From Mycolicibacterium crocinum (GTDB taxonomy: Bacteria; Actinomycetota; Actinomycetes; Mycobacteriales; Mycobacteriaceae), in the NCBI RefSeq assembly GCF_022370635.2, contig NZ_CP092362.2:1984001-2048000 (forward strand): a DNA stretch of 64,000 bases. Direction: 5' to 3'. Within the stretch, counting starts at the first letter, position 1. Each line of letters opens with the position of its first letter. The position numbers and the translations under genes are program-made. This document shows positions 39,903 through 48,969 of this stretch, piece by piece. The notes beneath the pieces are model-generated. The model searched no databases and was not told the origin of the DNA. It saw only the letters and a program-made list of their open reading frames with translations.

Positions 39903-40174
39903 TTGCCGCGTCGCTTCATGCGGGCGAGTGACTCGGCCGCCGCCCGACGCGCCGTGAGGGCTGCTTCGCGGGCTTGGCGGGCGCGCTGACGCGTGGCACG
40001 AGCCTGCATGACAACTTCGCTCAGATCCGGCGCGGTGACGTGCTCCTCGGCGACGCCGCGCGCGGTGCGCTCGCGGTGCGCTTTTTGTCGACACGCGTTG
40101 CTGCAGTAGCGAGCGTCAGCGCGACCGTAGAACGGCGTATCGCACTTCCAGCAGCGCACCTGTCCCGCGGCCAT
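39899..40174 (-). CDS. Small zinc-ribbon protein
   Basis: A 91-residue protein. The N-terminal treble-clef/zinc ribbon uses Cys8, Cys11, Cys24 and Cys28 ('VRCWKCDTPFYGRADARYCSNACRQKAHR' in outline). It is followed by a basic, Ala/Arg-rich helix ('VVMQARATRQRARQAREAALTARRAAAES'), likely a coiled coil or nucleic-acid contact. It has no signal peptide. The family is of unknown function and is common in actinobacteria. It is 23 bases downstream of the amidohydrolase on the same strand, so it could be the tail of the aromatic operon, but the connection looks incidental. Confidence 0.8.
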   Translation of the reverse strand: MAAGQVRCWKCDTPFYGRADARYCSNACRQKAHRERTARGVAEEHVTAPDLSEVVMQARATRQRARQAREAALTARRAAAESLARMKRRGN

Positions 40175-40197
40175 AGCGGTACGTTACCGCGCCTGGC

Positions 40198-41229
40198 TCA
40201 GCGCGTGTTGATCAGCCGCATCGCGGCGCGCATCGCCTGCCGGCTGGCCGCATGCTTGATGCGGTCCGGCAGCGACGGTGGCGGGACCGGACTCACAGTG
40301 CCCAGTCGGGGAAAGAGCCGCAGCGCATTCTCGCGGTCGATCGCCGCCCGCGACGCGCGGTCCAGGCCGGGATAGGTCTCCAAGCCCGCGGCGAACATGG
40401 TGCCGGCCACCACTGGGGCAAAAGGGAAGTCGGACCCGAAGGTGACATGGCCGGGTTGGGCGAAGGCCAGCAGGGTTGGTAGCGCGGCCGCACTGGAGGA
40501 CAGCGCGGTGTCGAAATAGAAGCTGGAGAAATCGTCCAGGCTGTCGGCGATACTGCGCCCCGTATCGCTCATGATCGCCATCGCCATCCGGTGCGCCGCA
40601 TAGGGCACGAAACCGCCGGCGTGGCTGAGGATGAATGTGATGTTGGGATACCGGCGTCGAATGCCGTTGCGCACCAGCAGGTATGCGGCCCTGGTAGTGT
40701 CGAGCAAGAAGTCGGTCGCCCACGGCAGCACGCCTGGCACGGTGGGCCCTGGCAACTCGGCAGGATGGATGAACACCGTCGCCGACCGCTGATCGAGGAC
40801 AGCGAACAGATTGTCCTGGCCGTCCTCACCGAGGTAGACGCCCGCATTATTGGCCAGCAGCACCACGCCGTCGGCGCGCAGGTCGTCGAGTGCGCGGGCT
40901 GCCTCGCCCGCCGATTGGCCGACGTGCGGCATCGGCAGCGTCGCGAAGAACCCGAACCGGTCAGGATTCGCGGTGACGACCGAGGCGGTGTAGTCGTTGA
41001 CATCGCGAGCCAGTGCGGCGGCGTCGGCCGGCGCGGGCAGGAAGCTGGTGCCCGGCGCGGATACCGAGAGGATCGCGGTCGACACGTCCAGCTCGGCCAT
41101 CGCAGCCAGCGCCAGCTCCGGCCTCCAGTCGGGCAGTTCCCGGCCGCCGGCCTCCCCGACCCCGGCCCGTTTCAGCGCCGCGCGGTATACGGCTGGAACG
41201 GCGTGGGCATGAGTGTCGATGCGGGTCAT
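40198..41229 (-). CDS. ACMSD-like amidohydrolase/decarboxylase
   Basis: A 343-residue TIM-barrel amidohydrolase_2 enzyme. Metal ligands: 'RIDTHAHAVPAVYR' (HxH), a central His in 'ATVFIHPAELPGP', 'ITFILSHAGGFVPYAAHR' and Asp in 'HVTFGSDFPFAPV'. ACMSD-family enzymes decarboxylate amino- or hydroxymuconate semialdehydes and related aromatic acids, which fits the neighbouring meta-cleavage genes. It is 12 bases after the sulfatase on the same strand and is probably the last catabolic gene of the leftward operon that begins with the flavin hydroxylase at 46478. Confidence 0.9.
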   Translation of the reverse strand: MTRIDTHAHAVPAVYRAALKRAGVGEAGGRELPDWRPELALAAMAELDVSTAILSVSAPGTSFLPAPADAAALARDVNDYTASVVTANPDRFGFFATLPMPHVGQSAGEAARALDDLRADGVVLLANNAGVYLGEDGQDNLFAVLDQRSATVFIHPAELPGPTVPGVLPWATDFLLDTTRAAYLLVRNGIRRRYPNITFILSHAGGFVPYAAHRMAMAIMSDTGRSIADSLDDFSSFYFDTALSSSAAALPTLLAFAQPGHVTFGSDFPFAPVVAGTMFAAGLETYPGLDRASRAAIDRENALRLFPRLGTVSPVPPPSLPDRIKHAASRQAMRAAMRLINTR

Positions 41230-41241
41230 CTTCCGTCCCTA

Positions 41242-43050
41242 TCAGAGATCCATCCGGTCGATCTGCCAATCGATATCGCCGAATTGGGGCATCTCGCGCC
41301 CGTCGTCGACACCGATTTCGGACTTGATCACCGCATCGAGCTTGGTGCTGGCCGAGAGCACCAGATCGCTGTGCTCGCCCTTGTTCGCCGCAAGGTTGGT
41401 CATCTCGGCGGGATCAGACTGCAGGTCGTACAACTCGACGTCGTTGAAGCGGTACAGGTCATCGAGATTGGTCGGTACGTTGCGCTGCGCGGGAGCAAAG
41501 TATCGGCTGAATTTGTACCGCCCGTCGAACATTGTTCGGAGGCTGCCACGTTTAGTGAGATCCGGTCGGAAGCCAGTGGCCTGCATGAGCTGCCGTGGAT
41601 CCTGGCCTGCCGCCTTGGCTTCAGCGAAGAGCTTCACCGCGTCGCTGTCGTTCGTCGCCAACCCGCTGTAGGTGAACAGCACACTGTCCCGAACGGAATG
41701 CACGTCGGCGTTGCCGGGGTTGGACAGCGCCGCGCTGAAGTCCTTGCCCGGCAGCGCCCGGCCGGCCAGTTCGTCGACGTTGGCCGGGGGCACGCCGGCC
41801 AATGACAGCAGGCTCGGCACCAGATCGATATGGCTGGTGAGTGCGTTCAGGTGCTGTCCGCCGTTGATGTCCGGATGTAGGACGTGCATGGGCAGGTGAA
41901 TGGACTCCTCGTAGGCGAACGGGCCCTTGCCGCGCAAGCCGTGCGCCCCGGCCATCTCGCCGTGGTCGGAGGTGAAGACCACGATGGTGTTGCCGCGCAG
42001 GGCGAGATTGTCGAGTTCGCCCAGCAGCAGCGACATCTGGTGGTCAACCGAGCGGATGCTGTTCAGGTAGAAGTCGGTGAAGCGTTGCCAGCGGTCCGAC
42101 TCGGGCGGAATCGTGCCCAGGGTGTACCCCCAGGCCTTGAGGAATTCGCCGTGGGCGCGGGGGCGGCCCGGTTCCTGCATCGGCTGTTCCAGGCTCGCCG
42201 GCAGCGCGCTGTCCCAATGCTGTTGGTACAGGGCCTGCTGGGGCGCCCGTGCGGCGTGCATCAGCAACGTGCCGGTGTCCTGCACCTGTTCACTCGGTTT
42301 GTCGGTGTTGAAGTACATGATGTCGTGCGGGTTGATCAGACTCACGAACAACGCCCATGGCCTGCCGTCGTCGGCCATCGGCCTGCCGGTGTTGCGCAGC
42401 CATGATTGCGCGCCGGCGGCGATCACTGAGTCCGTGGTGTAGCCGCCGAGGTCATGGGCCAGTGAGTCGACCGGTAGTCCGAAGTCCGAGAAGCCGTAAG
42501 CATCCATCCGGTCGGTGAGCACGTGCTGGACGGGCTCGCGGTCGAAGGCGGCGTCCAGGTGCCATTTTCCCTGGTAGGCGGTGTAATACCCGGCCTTGCG
42601 CAGCAGATGCCCGATGGTGGGGACTGTGGTGCTCATGGCGTTCACGTAGGGAAGGTCGGCGTTTTCGAACATCCCGTTGTCGGGAGTTTGTAGTCCGGTC
42701 AGCATTACCGCACGCGAGCTGGTGCACATCACGGCGGAGGTGTAGTGGTGGTGGAAGGTCACGCCCTCCTCGGCCAGACGCTCCCGGGCGGGCAGCGACA
42801 TTCCGGACGGCCAGGATCGGAAATAGCGTTCCTGGTCGGTGAACACGAACACGATGTTGGGACGTGAACCACGTTGCGGAGCAGGTGGTTTGGTGAGTGT
42901 CGATGCGGCAGGCGTGGTCGTGGTGCCCGATCCGCAGGATGTCAGCAACGGCACGGCTGCGGCACCGCCGGCAGCCAGCGCCAGGAAGGCGCGACGTGAC
43001 GGGCCGGTGCGCGTGTCATCGGTGTTCGACTGACGTTCCGTGTCAGTCAT
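41242..43050 (-). CDS. Tat-exported sulfatase with variant formylglycine motif
   Basis: A 602-residue type I sulfatase of the alkaline phosphatase superfamily. The N-terminus has a Tat signal (SRRAFLALAAGGAAAVP) and lipobox LLTSC, so it should be anchored outside the membrane. Metal and catalytic motifs are 'NIVFVFTDQERYF', the nucleophile region 'MCTSSRAVMLTGL' (Cys109) and 'VVFTSDHGEMAGAHGL'. The formylglycine consensus is C-x-P/A-x-R; here it is CTSSR, with Ser in place of Pro. The start overlaps the dioxygenase stop by 8 bases, so it is embedded in an aromatic ring-cleavage operon and probably removes sulfate from a phenolic sulfate ester. Confidence 0.93.
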   Translation of the reverse strand: MTDTERQSNTDDTRTGPSRRAFLALAAGGAAAVPLLTSCGSGTTTTPAASTLTKPPAPQRGSRPNIVFVFTDQERYFRSWPSGMSLPARERLAEEGVTFHHHYTSAVMCTSSRAVMLTGLQTPDNGMFENADLPYVNAMSTTVPTIGHLLRKAGYYTAYQGKWHLDAAFDREPVQHVLTDRMDAYGFSDFGLPVDSLAHDLGGYTTDSVIAAGAQSWLRNTGRPMADDGRPWALFVSLINPHDIMYFNTDKPSEQVQDTGTLLMHAARAPQQALYQQHWDSALPASLEQPMQEPGRPRAHGEFLKAWGYTLGTIPPESDRWQRFTDFYLNSIRSVDHQMSLLLGELDNLALRGNTIVVFTSDHGEMAGAHGLRGKGPFAYEESIHLPMHVLHPDINGGQHLNALTSHIDLVPSLLSLAGVPPANVDELAGRALPGKDFSAALSNPGNADVHSVRDSVLFTYSGLATNDSDAVKLFAEAKAAGQDPRQLMQATGFRPDLTKRGSLRTMFDGRYKFSRYFAPAQRNVPTNLDDLYRFNDVELYDLQSDPAEMTNLAANKGEHSDLVLSASTKLDAVIKSEIGVDDGREMPQFGDIDWQIDRMDL

Positions 43051-44044
43051 CGGCGATACCGGCTCCGGCCAACGCGGGCACGGCCGCTTCGGTGCGCAGG
43101 ACCGATTGTGCGCCGGTCTTGAATCGCTCCATCAGCGCCACGATGGTGTTGCCCTCTGGCGTGTGGCCCCAGATGCTGATGCCCTGGTGCGTGGTGGGTT
43201 GCCAGGTGGATTCGTCGACGACGATCGGATTCCAGCCCACCTCCCACTCGAAGCCTGACGGGGAGACGGCATAGAACGACAACTCCTTGTCGTTGGTGTG
43301 CTGTCCTATGGACAGGGCGATGTCGAAACCGAGATCGCGAACCCGTTGGTAGGCGTGCGTCATGTCGTCGAGTTCGGCGACCTGAATGTTGCAGTGCTGA
43401 ATTCTCGTGCGAATCGGATTGAGCGGCAGCCGATTCACTGACGCGATAGCGACGCTGTGATGACGTTCGTTGACCCGCAGGAACCGGATCTTGAACTTCA
43501 GCCCGCTGATGGTCTCGTCGATGTAGTCGGACAGTCGCGCATCGAACACGGTGCTGTAGTAGCCGCGCATCTGGTGCGGTTTGCGGGTCGCGATGGCCAC
43601 GTGTCCCATACCGTCGACCCCGGTGACGAATCCGCCGGTGGCGGCCAAGTGCAGCGGATCGCTGCCTCTGGTGGCCTGAACGTAGATCTCCTGGTCGAGT
43701 CCGTTGGGGCCGGGGAAACGGACGAATCGCTCGACCCCGCGCAGCGCCGCCTCCTCCTCGGTCCCCGTCGTGATGGGCACCCCGTGGTCACGGATCCGGG
43801 ACGCGATGACGTCAAAGGTGGCGTGGTCGTCCACTTCCCAGCCCAGCGCGGTCGTGTCCTCCGCAGGACCGCGCTGGAGCAGGAACCGGCACGCGTTGTC
43901 ATCCAGCCGGAAGCGCAGGACGTCGGGCAGCGCTTCGTCGAGATGCATCCCGACGGCGTCACGGCCGAATCTGCGCCAGTCGGAGAACCTCTCGGTCTCG
44001 ATGACCAAATAGCCGAGATGGACCTTCCCGAATACGTCGCTCAT
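43043..44044 (-). CDS. Type I extradiol ring-cleavage dioxygenase
   Basis: A 333-residue two-domain extradiol dioxygenase of the BphC/HsaC type, cleaving a catechol next to the diol with Fe(II). Iron ligands are His148 (DGMGHVAI), His217 (RIQHCNIQV) and Glu268 (GFEWEVGW). His195-His196 in 'NERHHSVAI' supplies the catalytic acid/base of the family. The start (ATG 44044) overlaps the hydrolase stop as ATGA. Its stop overlaps the sulfatase start. Co-transcription with a C-C hydrolase and flavin hydroxylase makes it the ring-opening step of this arm. Confidence 0.94.
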   Translation of the reverse strand: MSDVFGKVHLGYLVIETERFSDWRRFGRDAVGMHLDEALPDVLRFRLDDNACRFLLQRGPAEDTTALGWEVDDHATFDVIASRIRDHGVPITTGTEEEAALRGVERFVRFPGPNGLDQEIYVQATRGSDPLHLAATGGFVTGVDGMGHVAIATRKPHQMRGYYSTVFDARLSDYIDETISGLKFKIRFLRVNERHHSVAIASVNRLPLNPIRTRIQHCNIQVAELDDMTHAYQRVRDLGFDIALSIGQHTNDKELSFYAVSPSGFEWEVGWNPIVVDESTWQPTTHQGISIWGHTPEGNTIVALMERFKTGAQSVLRTEAAVPALAGAGIADD

Positions 44045-44907
44045 GACATCGCCAACGTCGAGTCGGGGGAGAGGAATTCGGTGACGAGCCGGTTGAACAG
44101 CTCGGCTCGCTCCCACTGCATCCAATGCCCGGTATGAGATGTCATGACGAGTTCGGCGTTGGGCATCATCTTCAGCAGCAACGGGCCGCCCGCCGGCCGG
44201 TTCACCTTGTCGTCGCGGCCCCACAGCACCAGTGTCGGCGTGCGAAGCCCGCGCAGACGGCTGTCTCTGGTCAGATCCATCCGCCACAGCGTGCGAAGTC
44301 CGGATGGCCGGCGCAGCGGGGGATTGGCCACCACCTCCAGATCGATCGACGCCTGATACCGAAGATCGATCAGCTCGTCGGGAACGGCGGCGCCGTCGTA
44401 CACCAGATAAGTGCGGATGAACTCGGCAAGCTTGTCGCGGCTCGGTCCGTCGCCGCCGTAGTAGGCCAACAATCTCTTGAGCCCGTCGGTGGGCAGGCCT
44501 CGCGTAGTGCCGATGCCGCCGGGTCCCATCAACACCAACCTGTCGACGCGCTGCGGCGTGTCCAGCGCCAACCGCAGGGCTGCGGCGCCCCCGTACGAGT
44601 TACCGACGAGATGCGCTGTCTGCAAGTTCAATTCGTCGAGAAGGCCGCGCACCCGCTCGGCCAGGAAGCCGAACGGGTCGTCATGGTCGACGTACTTGCT
44701 GGACCGGCCGTACCCGGGCATGTCGGGCACCACGACGCGGAAGTTGCGCGCGAGTGCCTCGATGTTGCGTGAGTAGTTCGAGCGTCCCGACGCCCCTGGC
44801 CCGCCGCCGTGCAGGAGGACCACCGCGGGTGCGTCCCCACCGGTATCGGTGGTGAAGATGTCGGCGCCTTGGACACGGACGGTGTATTCGGATTCGAGTG
44901 TGGTCAT
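44041..44907 (-). CDS. meta-Cleavage product C-C hydrolase (BphD/MhpC/HsaD type)
   Basis: A 288-residue alpha/beta hydrolase of the C-C bond hydrolase group, which splits the ring-opened dienoate into 2-hydroxypenta-2,4-dienoate and an acid. Oxyanion loop 'VVLLHGGGPGASGRSNY' is diagnostic for this group (BphD/HsaD). Ser104 (GNSYGG), Asp232 (WGRDDKV) and His261 (HTGHWMQWE) form the triad. It overlaps the dioxygenase start and the hydroxylase stop by ATGA on both sides, giving a tightly coupled hydroxylase-hydrolase-dioxygenase unit. Confidence 0.94.
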   Translation of the reverse strand: MTTLESEYTVRVQGADIFTTDTGGDAPAVVLLHGGGPGASGRSNYSRNIEALARNFRVVVPDMPGYGRSSKYVDHDDPFGFLAERVRGLLDELNLQTAHLVGNSYGGAAALRLALDTPQRVDRLVLMGPGGIGTTRGLPTDGLKRLLAYYGGDGPSRDKLAEFIRTYLVYDGAAVPDELIDLRYQASIDLEVVANPPLRRPSGLRTLWRMDLTRDSRLRGLRTPTLVLWGRDDKVNRPAGGPLLLKMMPNAELVMTSHTGHWMQWERAELFNRLVTEFLSPDSTLAMS

Positions 44908-46478
44908 GCGTGGTCCTTGACTCGGGTGATCGGCGCGGTGAATCCGGCCGGGGGAGGGGCTAACGGCTGGCCGGCGGCCGCGCCGGCGTAGATGAATCCG
45001 TCGGGCCGCACAGCCACAACTGCTGCCTTCCTGTGCGCCAGCCAATCGGTCAGCACGCCGTCGCGGTCGACAATCCGGTCAGCGCCTGAAGCGCTGCCGG
45101 CGGTTGCGATCTGCAGGACCGGCACGCCGGCGGGCCGCCAGGAATGTGCTGCGTGTTCAGGTCCGATGTGCAATACCGCCCACCTGCCACCGATGACGTC
45201 GTCGAGGCGCACGTGGTCGCCGTTTTCGTCGATGACCCACGGCTGAGGAATCAGCCAGCCGGCGGCCGGGTTGCCGTTGCGCGCCAGCAGCCCGTGGTGG
45301 TATCGGGCGTCAGGCAACCAGCGATGGTTGCGAAGCCAGGTCATGAAGCCCGGAACGTGGCCGGCGGTACGGAAGAAACGATTGCGGATAGCGGCACGAA
45401 TTCGATCCCGCTCGACGATGATTCGTCCCACTTTGACGGCGCGGTTGGTGACCTCTTTGACATGGGGAAGGCGCTCGTCCTGGTAGGAGTCGAGAACCGA
45501 TTCGGCAAGACTGCCCGAGACGACGGCGTGCAGTTTCCAGCACAGGTTGGCGACGTCACGCACACCTGCGCACATACCCTGGCCGATCCACGGAGGCATC
45601 GCGTGCGCCGCATCACCGGCGAGGAAGACTCGTCCGACCCGCCAGCGGTCGGCGAATCGGACGTGATGGCTGTAGCACGCGTAGCCGATGATCTGAACGT
45701 TCGCTCGTGTAATACCCTGGCGGCTGAGCACGTTCCAGATGGCGTCCTCGCTGAGGAGGTCGTCTTCGTTCTCCTCAGCGCGCACCGGGAACTCCCAGCG
45801 ATGGTGTCCCAACGGGGTAGGGCAATCGACCATTGGGCGTTCGGGGTTGCAGTGAAAGCGGAGCCGATCGTGGCCCGGCCATTCGTCGATGACCTTGGTA
45901 TCGATCACGATCCAGCGCTCCGAATAGGTGCGACCCGTGAAGCCGATCCCCAGTTGCCCCCGGATTACGCTCGATCCGCCATCGGCGGCGATGACATAGG
46001 AGGCCCGGATGCGTTTGAACTCGTCGTGAGTGAGATCGGCAAGCATCAACTCGACGGAGTCGGAGCGCTGGGTCAGACGCAGGCACTCGTGTTGAAGAAG
46101 TAGCGAGACGTTCGGAAACCGGGACACGCCACGGCGGAGAACCCCTTCGACTGCCGGTTGGTAGATGAATTGCTGCGGGGGATGGCCGTTACCGCGATCC
46201 GCGGGTAGCAGCTTGGCGATGCTCACGCCGTTGGTGTCGACGAAGTCGGCGCCGGCGCCCGGTTGCATGTCGGCGTTGAGCCGGTCGGCGAGCCCGACTT
46301 GCTGCCAGATTCGCAGCACCTCCTCGTCGATGGAGATGGCGCGCGCCCGGAAATAGATGTCGGGGTCACGTTCTATGACGACGACTCGTAAACCCATCTG
46401 CCCCAACAAGTTCGCCGCAGTGGCCCCCACCGGACCGTATCCGACGATCGCCACGTCATAGGTGGAGGTGTGACTCAT
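44904..46478 (-). CDS. FAD-dependent aromatic hydroxylase (MhpA-like)
   Basis: A 524-residue class A flavoprotein monooxygenase similar to 3-(3-hydroxyphenyl)propionate hydroxylase. The FAD motif 'VAIVGYGPVGATAANLLGQMG' is at the start, 'ADGGSSVIRGQLGI' is the DG motif, and 'VFLAGDAAHAMPPWIGQGMCAGVRDVANLCWKL' in outline carries the GD motif. The C-terminal thioredoxin-like part is retained. It hydroxylates a phenol to a catechol, providing the substrate for the dioxygenase. It is the first gene of the leftward operon. The 106-base divergent gap to tetR holds two tandem operator copies. Confidence 0.93.
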   Translation of the reverse strand: MSHTSTYDVAIVGYGPVGATAANLLGQMGLRVVVIERDPDIYFRARAISIDEEVLRIWQQVGLADRLNADMQPGAGADFVDTNGVSIAKLLPADRGNGHPPQQFIYQPAVEGVLRRGVSRFPNVSLLLQHECLRLTQRSDSVELMLADLTHDEFKRIRASYVIAADGGSSVIRGQLGIGFTGRTYSERWIVIDTKVIDEWPGHDRLRFHCNPERPMVDCPTPLGHHRWEFPVRAEENEDDLLSEDAIWNVLSRQGITRANVQIIGYACYSHHVRFADRWRVGRVFLAGDAAHAMPPWIGQGMCAGVRDVANLCWKLHAVVSGSLAESVLDSYQDERLPHVKEVTNRAVKVGRIIVERDRIRAAIRNRFFRTAGHVPGFMTWLRNHRWLPDARYHHGLLARNGNPAAGWLIPQPWVIDENGDHVRLDDVIGGRWAVLHIGPEHAAHSWRPAGVPVLQIATAGSASGADRIVDRDGVLTDWLAHRKAAVVAVRPDGFIYAGAAAGQPLAPPPAGFTAPITRVKDHA

Positions 46479-46527
46479 TGCCGTCTCGCATTCGTCTGCC
46501 GGGTCCTCGTCGACCGGGGACTTGTTC

Positions 46528-46562
46528 TGTAGTGATCGATACGGTAATGTAGTGATCGCTAC
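46528..46562. promoter_or_regulatory. Tandem operator pair between hydroxylase and tetR
   Basis: TGTAGTGATCGATAC (46528-46542) and TGTAGTGATCGCTAC (46548-46562) are 14/15 identical and start exactly 20 bases apart. Each is an imperfect palindrome (GTAG-YGATCR-CTAC type). Two turns of helix between copies suggests cooperative binding by the TetR just downstream, controlling both divergent arms. Confidence 0.75.
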
Positions 46563-46584
46563 AGAGTCAAGAGGCAGGGAGAAA

Positions 46585-47220
46585 ATGGCTGCAGCCGACG
46601 AAGGAAAGCGCCGCACCCGGCGAGCCGATGGTGAGTTGTCGCGCACCCGGATCCTCGACGCCGCCACCGAAATCGCCGCCGAGCGGGGCTACGAGGGCAC
46701 CAGCATCGGTGCGGTCAGCACCAAATGCGGGTTGCCGGCCAGTTCCATCTATTGGCACTTCAAGGACAAGGACGATCTGATCGCCGCGGTCATCGAGCGA
46801 AGCTTCGAGAACTGGCTCAAGGTCTGGCAGCTTCCCGAAGACGTCATGGCGCAGGACCGCCTGCGGGAAGTGGCAGTCGGGACCGCCAAGGCGCTGCTCG
46901 ACTCACCGGACTTCCTCCGGCTGGGTCTCATGCTGGCCCTGGAGCGCAGGCCACAAGAGCCGCGAGCTCGGGCCATGTTCGTTCAGGTGCGCCACCAGGC
47001 TTTCGAGGCGTTGTCCGCCAGCATCCGGGATATGGGGCTAGGGCTCTCCGGGGCGCAGGTGAGCCAGCTCGCCACCTACGCGATCGCCGGCGCGGACGGA
47101 TTATTCATCGCCAAGGAGATCGGTGGCGACGCCGTCGACCTGATTGCCTTGTTCACCCTCCATGGCCAGGCCCTGTACGAGACCGCGATGCGCATGGTCG
47201 AAGAGAACGACGCCCGATGA
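46585..47220 (+). CDS. TetR-family regulator of the meta-cleavage genes
   Basis: A 211-residue TetR repressor. The HTH is 'TRILDAATEIAAERGYEGTS' then 'VSTKCGLPASSIYWHFKDKD' (about 22-67), followed by the ligand domain. ATG 46585 has GGGAG 5 bases ahead. It is the first gene of a rightward operon; its stop overlaps the hydratase start (ATGA). It is divergent from the flavin hydroxylase. Tandem 15-base sites directly upstream are the probable operators. The inducer is probably a pathway intermediate. Confidence 0.93.
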   Translation: MAAADEGKRRTRRADGELSRTRILDAATEIAAERGYEGTSIGAVSTKCGLPASSIYWHFKDKDDLIAAVIERSFENWLKVWQLPEDVMAQDRLREVAVGTAKALLDSPDFLRLGLMLALERRPQEPRARAMFVQVRHQAFEALSASIRDMGLGLSGAQVSQLATYAIAGADGLFIAKEIGGDAVDLIALFTLHGQALYETAMRMVEENDAR

Positions 47221-48005
47221 CGCTGACCCGCACCGAGATCGAGGAAGCTGCCGAGGCGCTCGCCACCGCCGCCGACAACGTCACACCCGTGGACCAGCTC
47301 ACCGCGCGCTATCCGGGCATCGATATCGGCGATGCGTACGCGATACAACAGGTAAACCTGCGCCGCCGGTTGGCCGGGGGCCGGGTGCTGGTGGGTCACA
47401 AGATCGGCTTGACCTCCGAACCCATGCAGGCCCTACTTGGCGTCGACGAGCCCGACTTCGGCTACATCCTCGACGATATGGTGCTTGCCGCCGGCGCATC
47501 CGTTGCGGCCGAACGATTCTGCGCGCCGCGGGTGGAGCCGGAGGTGGCGTTTCTTCTGCGCTCCGCGCTGCGGGGTCCGAACGTGACCGTCGAGGACGTG
47601 GGGGCCGCGACCGAGGCCGTGGCGGTCTCGCTGGAAATCGTCGACAGCCGTATCCGTGACTGGAAGCTGACCCTGCGCGACACCGTCGCCGACAACGCCA
47701 GTTCGGGCGCCGTGGTGATCGGCGAGTGGATTCCCTTCGACCACACCATCGATCTGCAGGCCGCCCGAGCGTCGTTGTCGCTGAACGGCATCGAGGTCGA
47801 GGCGGGGCTCGGCGCGGCGGTCCTGGGCGATCCGGCGGCGGCCGTGGCCTGGCTTGCCAACGCACTCAGCGCGTTCGGAACGGTCATCGAGGCTGGACAG
47901 TTCGTCATGTCGGGCTCGTTCACCGCCGCGTCGTTCGTGCAGCCGGGCGATATCGCGTCCGCCACCATCGCCGGTCTGGGCGACGTGTCGCTGACCTTCA
48001 CCTGA
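47217..48005 (+). CDS. mhpD: 2-Keto-4-pentenoate hydratase
   Basis: A 262-residue hydratase of the MhpD/HsaE/BphH family, adding water to 2-hydroxypenta-2,4-dienoate to give 4-hydroxy-2-oxopentanoate. Conserved stretches are '[25 protein letters not shown]', '[13 protein letters not shown]' with metal-binding Glu residues, '[23 protein letters not shown]' and the end '[22 protein letters not shown]'. ATG 47217 overlaps the tetR stop. It is first of the three lower-pathway genes (hydratase, dehydrogenase, aldolase), which would serve both ring-cleavage arms. Confidence 0.95.
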   Translation: MTLTRTEIEEAAEALATAADNVTPVDQLTARYPGIDIGDAYAIQQVNLRRRLAGGRVLVGHKIGLTSEPMQALLGVDEPDFGYILDDMVLAAGASVAAERFCAPRVEPEVAFLLRSALRGPNVTVEDVGAATEAVAVSLEIVDSRIRDWKLTLRDTVADNASSGAVVIGEWIPFDHTIDLQAARASLSLNGIEVEAGLGAAVLGDPAAAVAWLANALSAFGTVIEAGQFVMSGSFTAASFVQPGDIASATIAGLGDVSLTFT

Positions 48006-48012
48006 GGAAACC

Positions 48013-48969
48013 ATGTCATCACACCACCACTGGCCGGTTGCCATCGTCGGCTCCGGAAACATCGGCACCGATCTGATGATGAAGGTGCTACGCAGTGCCG
48101 GCCCGTTGACGATGGGCGCGATGGTCGGCATCGATGCCGACTCCGACGGCTTGGCGCGCGCGAAGCGGATGGGCGTGCCCACCACGGCCACAGGCATCGA
48201 CGGCTTGCTGGCCATGCCCGAATTCGCCGATATCAAGCTGGTTTTCGATGCCACGTCTGCCGCCGCGCACCGAGCGAACTGGGCCAAGCTGGTCGGCACC
48301 GATGTCCGTGTCCTCGACCTCACACCGGCAGCGGTGGGTCCGTATTGCGTTCCGGTGGTCAATCTCGACGATCACCTCGACGCGCCCAACCTCAACATGG
48401 TCACCTGCGGCGGGCAAGCCACCGTACCGATCGTCGCCGCCGTGGCTCAGGCCGGCTTCGTGTCCTACGCCGAGATCGTGTCGTCGATCGCGTCGAAGTC
48501 GGCGGGTCCGGGAACGCGGGCCAACATCGCCGAATTCACCGAGACCACCTCTGCGGCGCTGTGTGAGGTCGGGGGCGCTCAGCGGGGCCGCGCCGTGATG
48601 ATTCTGAACCCGGCCGACCCGCCGATCATGATGCGCAACACCGTCTATTGCCTGGTCGACGGCGACGCCGACCACGACGCGGTCGAGCAGTCCATCGAGG
48701 AGATGGTCGGCAGGGTCAAGGCATACGTTCCCGGCTACCGGCTCAAGCAGCGGGTGCAGTTCGAGACCTTCACATCCGAAAATCCACTGTTCATCCCGGA
48801 AACCGGCAAGTTCACCGGCACCCGCGTCACCGCATTGCTCGAAGTCACCGGCGCGGCGGACTACCTACCGGCCTTCGCCGGCAACCTCGACATCATGACC
48901 GCCGCGGCCATCACCACTGCCGAACGAATCGCCCTGCATGCCAATCGAACCGCGGGAGCGTCCGCGTGA
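48013..48969 (+). CDS. mhpF: Acetaldehyde dehydrogenase (acetylating)
   Basis: A 318-residue CoA-acylating aldehyde dehydrogenase of the MhpF/HsaG family, converting the aldehyde released by the aldolase to acyl-CoA with NAD. The nucleotide site is '[17 protein letters not shown]', and the catalytic Cys132 lies in '[14 protein letters not shown]'. '[20 protein letters not shown]' and the C-terminal helix that docks on the aldolase are present. Its stop overlaps the aldolase GTG start (GTGA), as expected for subunits of one channelling complex. Confidence 0.96.
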   Translation: MSSHHHWPVAIVGSGNIGTDLMMKVLRSAGPLTMGAMVGIDADSDGLARAKRMGVPTTATGIDGLLAMPEFADIKLVFDATSAAAHRANWAKLVGTDVRVLDLTPAAVGPYCVPVVNLDDHLDAPNLNMVTCGGQATVPIVAAVAQAGFVSYAEIVSSIASKSAGPGTRANIAEFTETTSAALCEVGGAQRGRAVMILNPADPPIMMRNTVYCLVDGDADHDAVEQSIEEMVGRVKAYVPGYRLKQRVQFETFTSENPLFIPETGKFTGTRVTALLEVTGAADYLPAFAGNLDIMTAAAITTAERIALHANRTAGASA

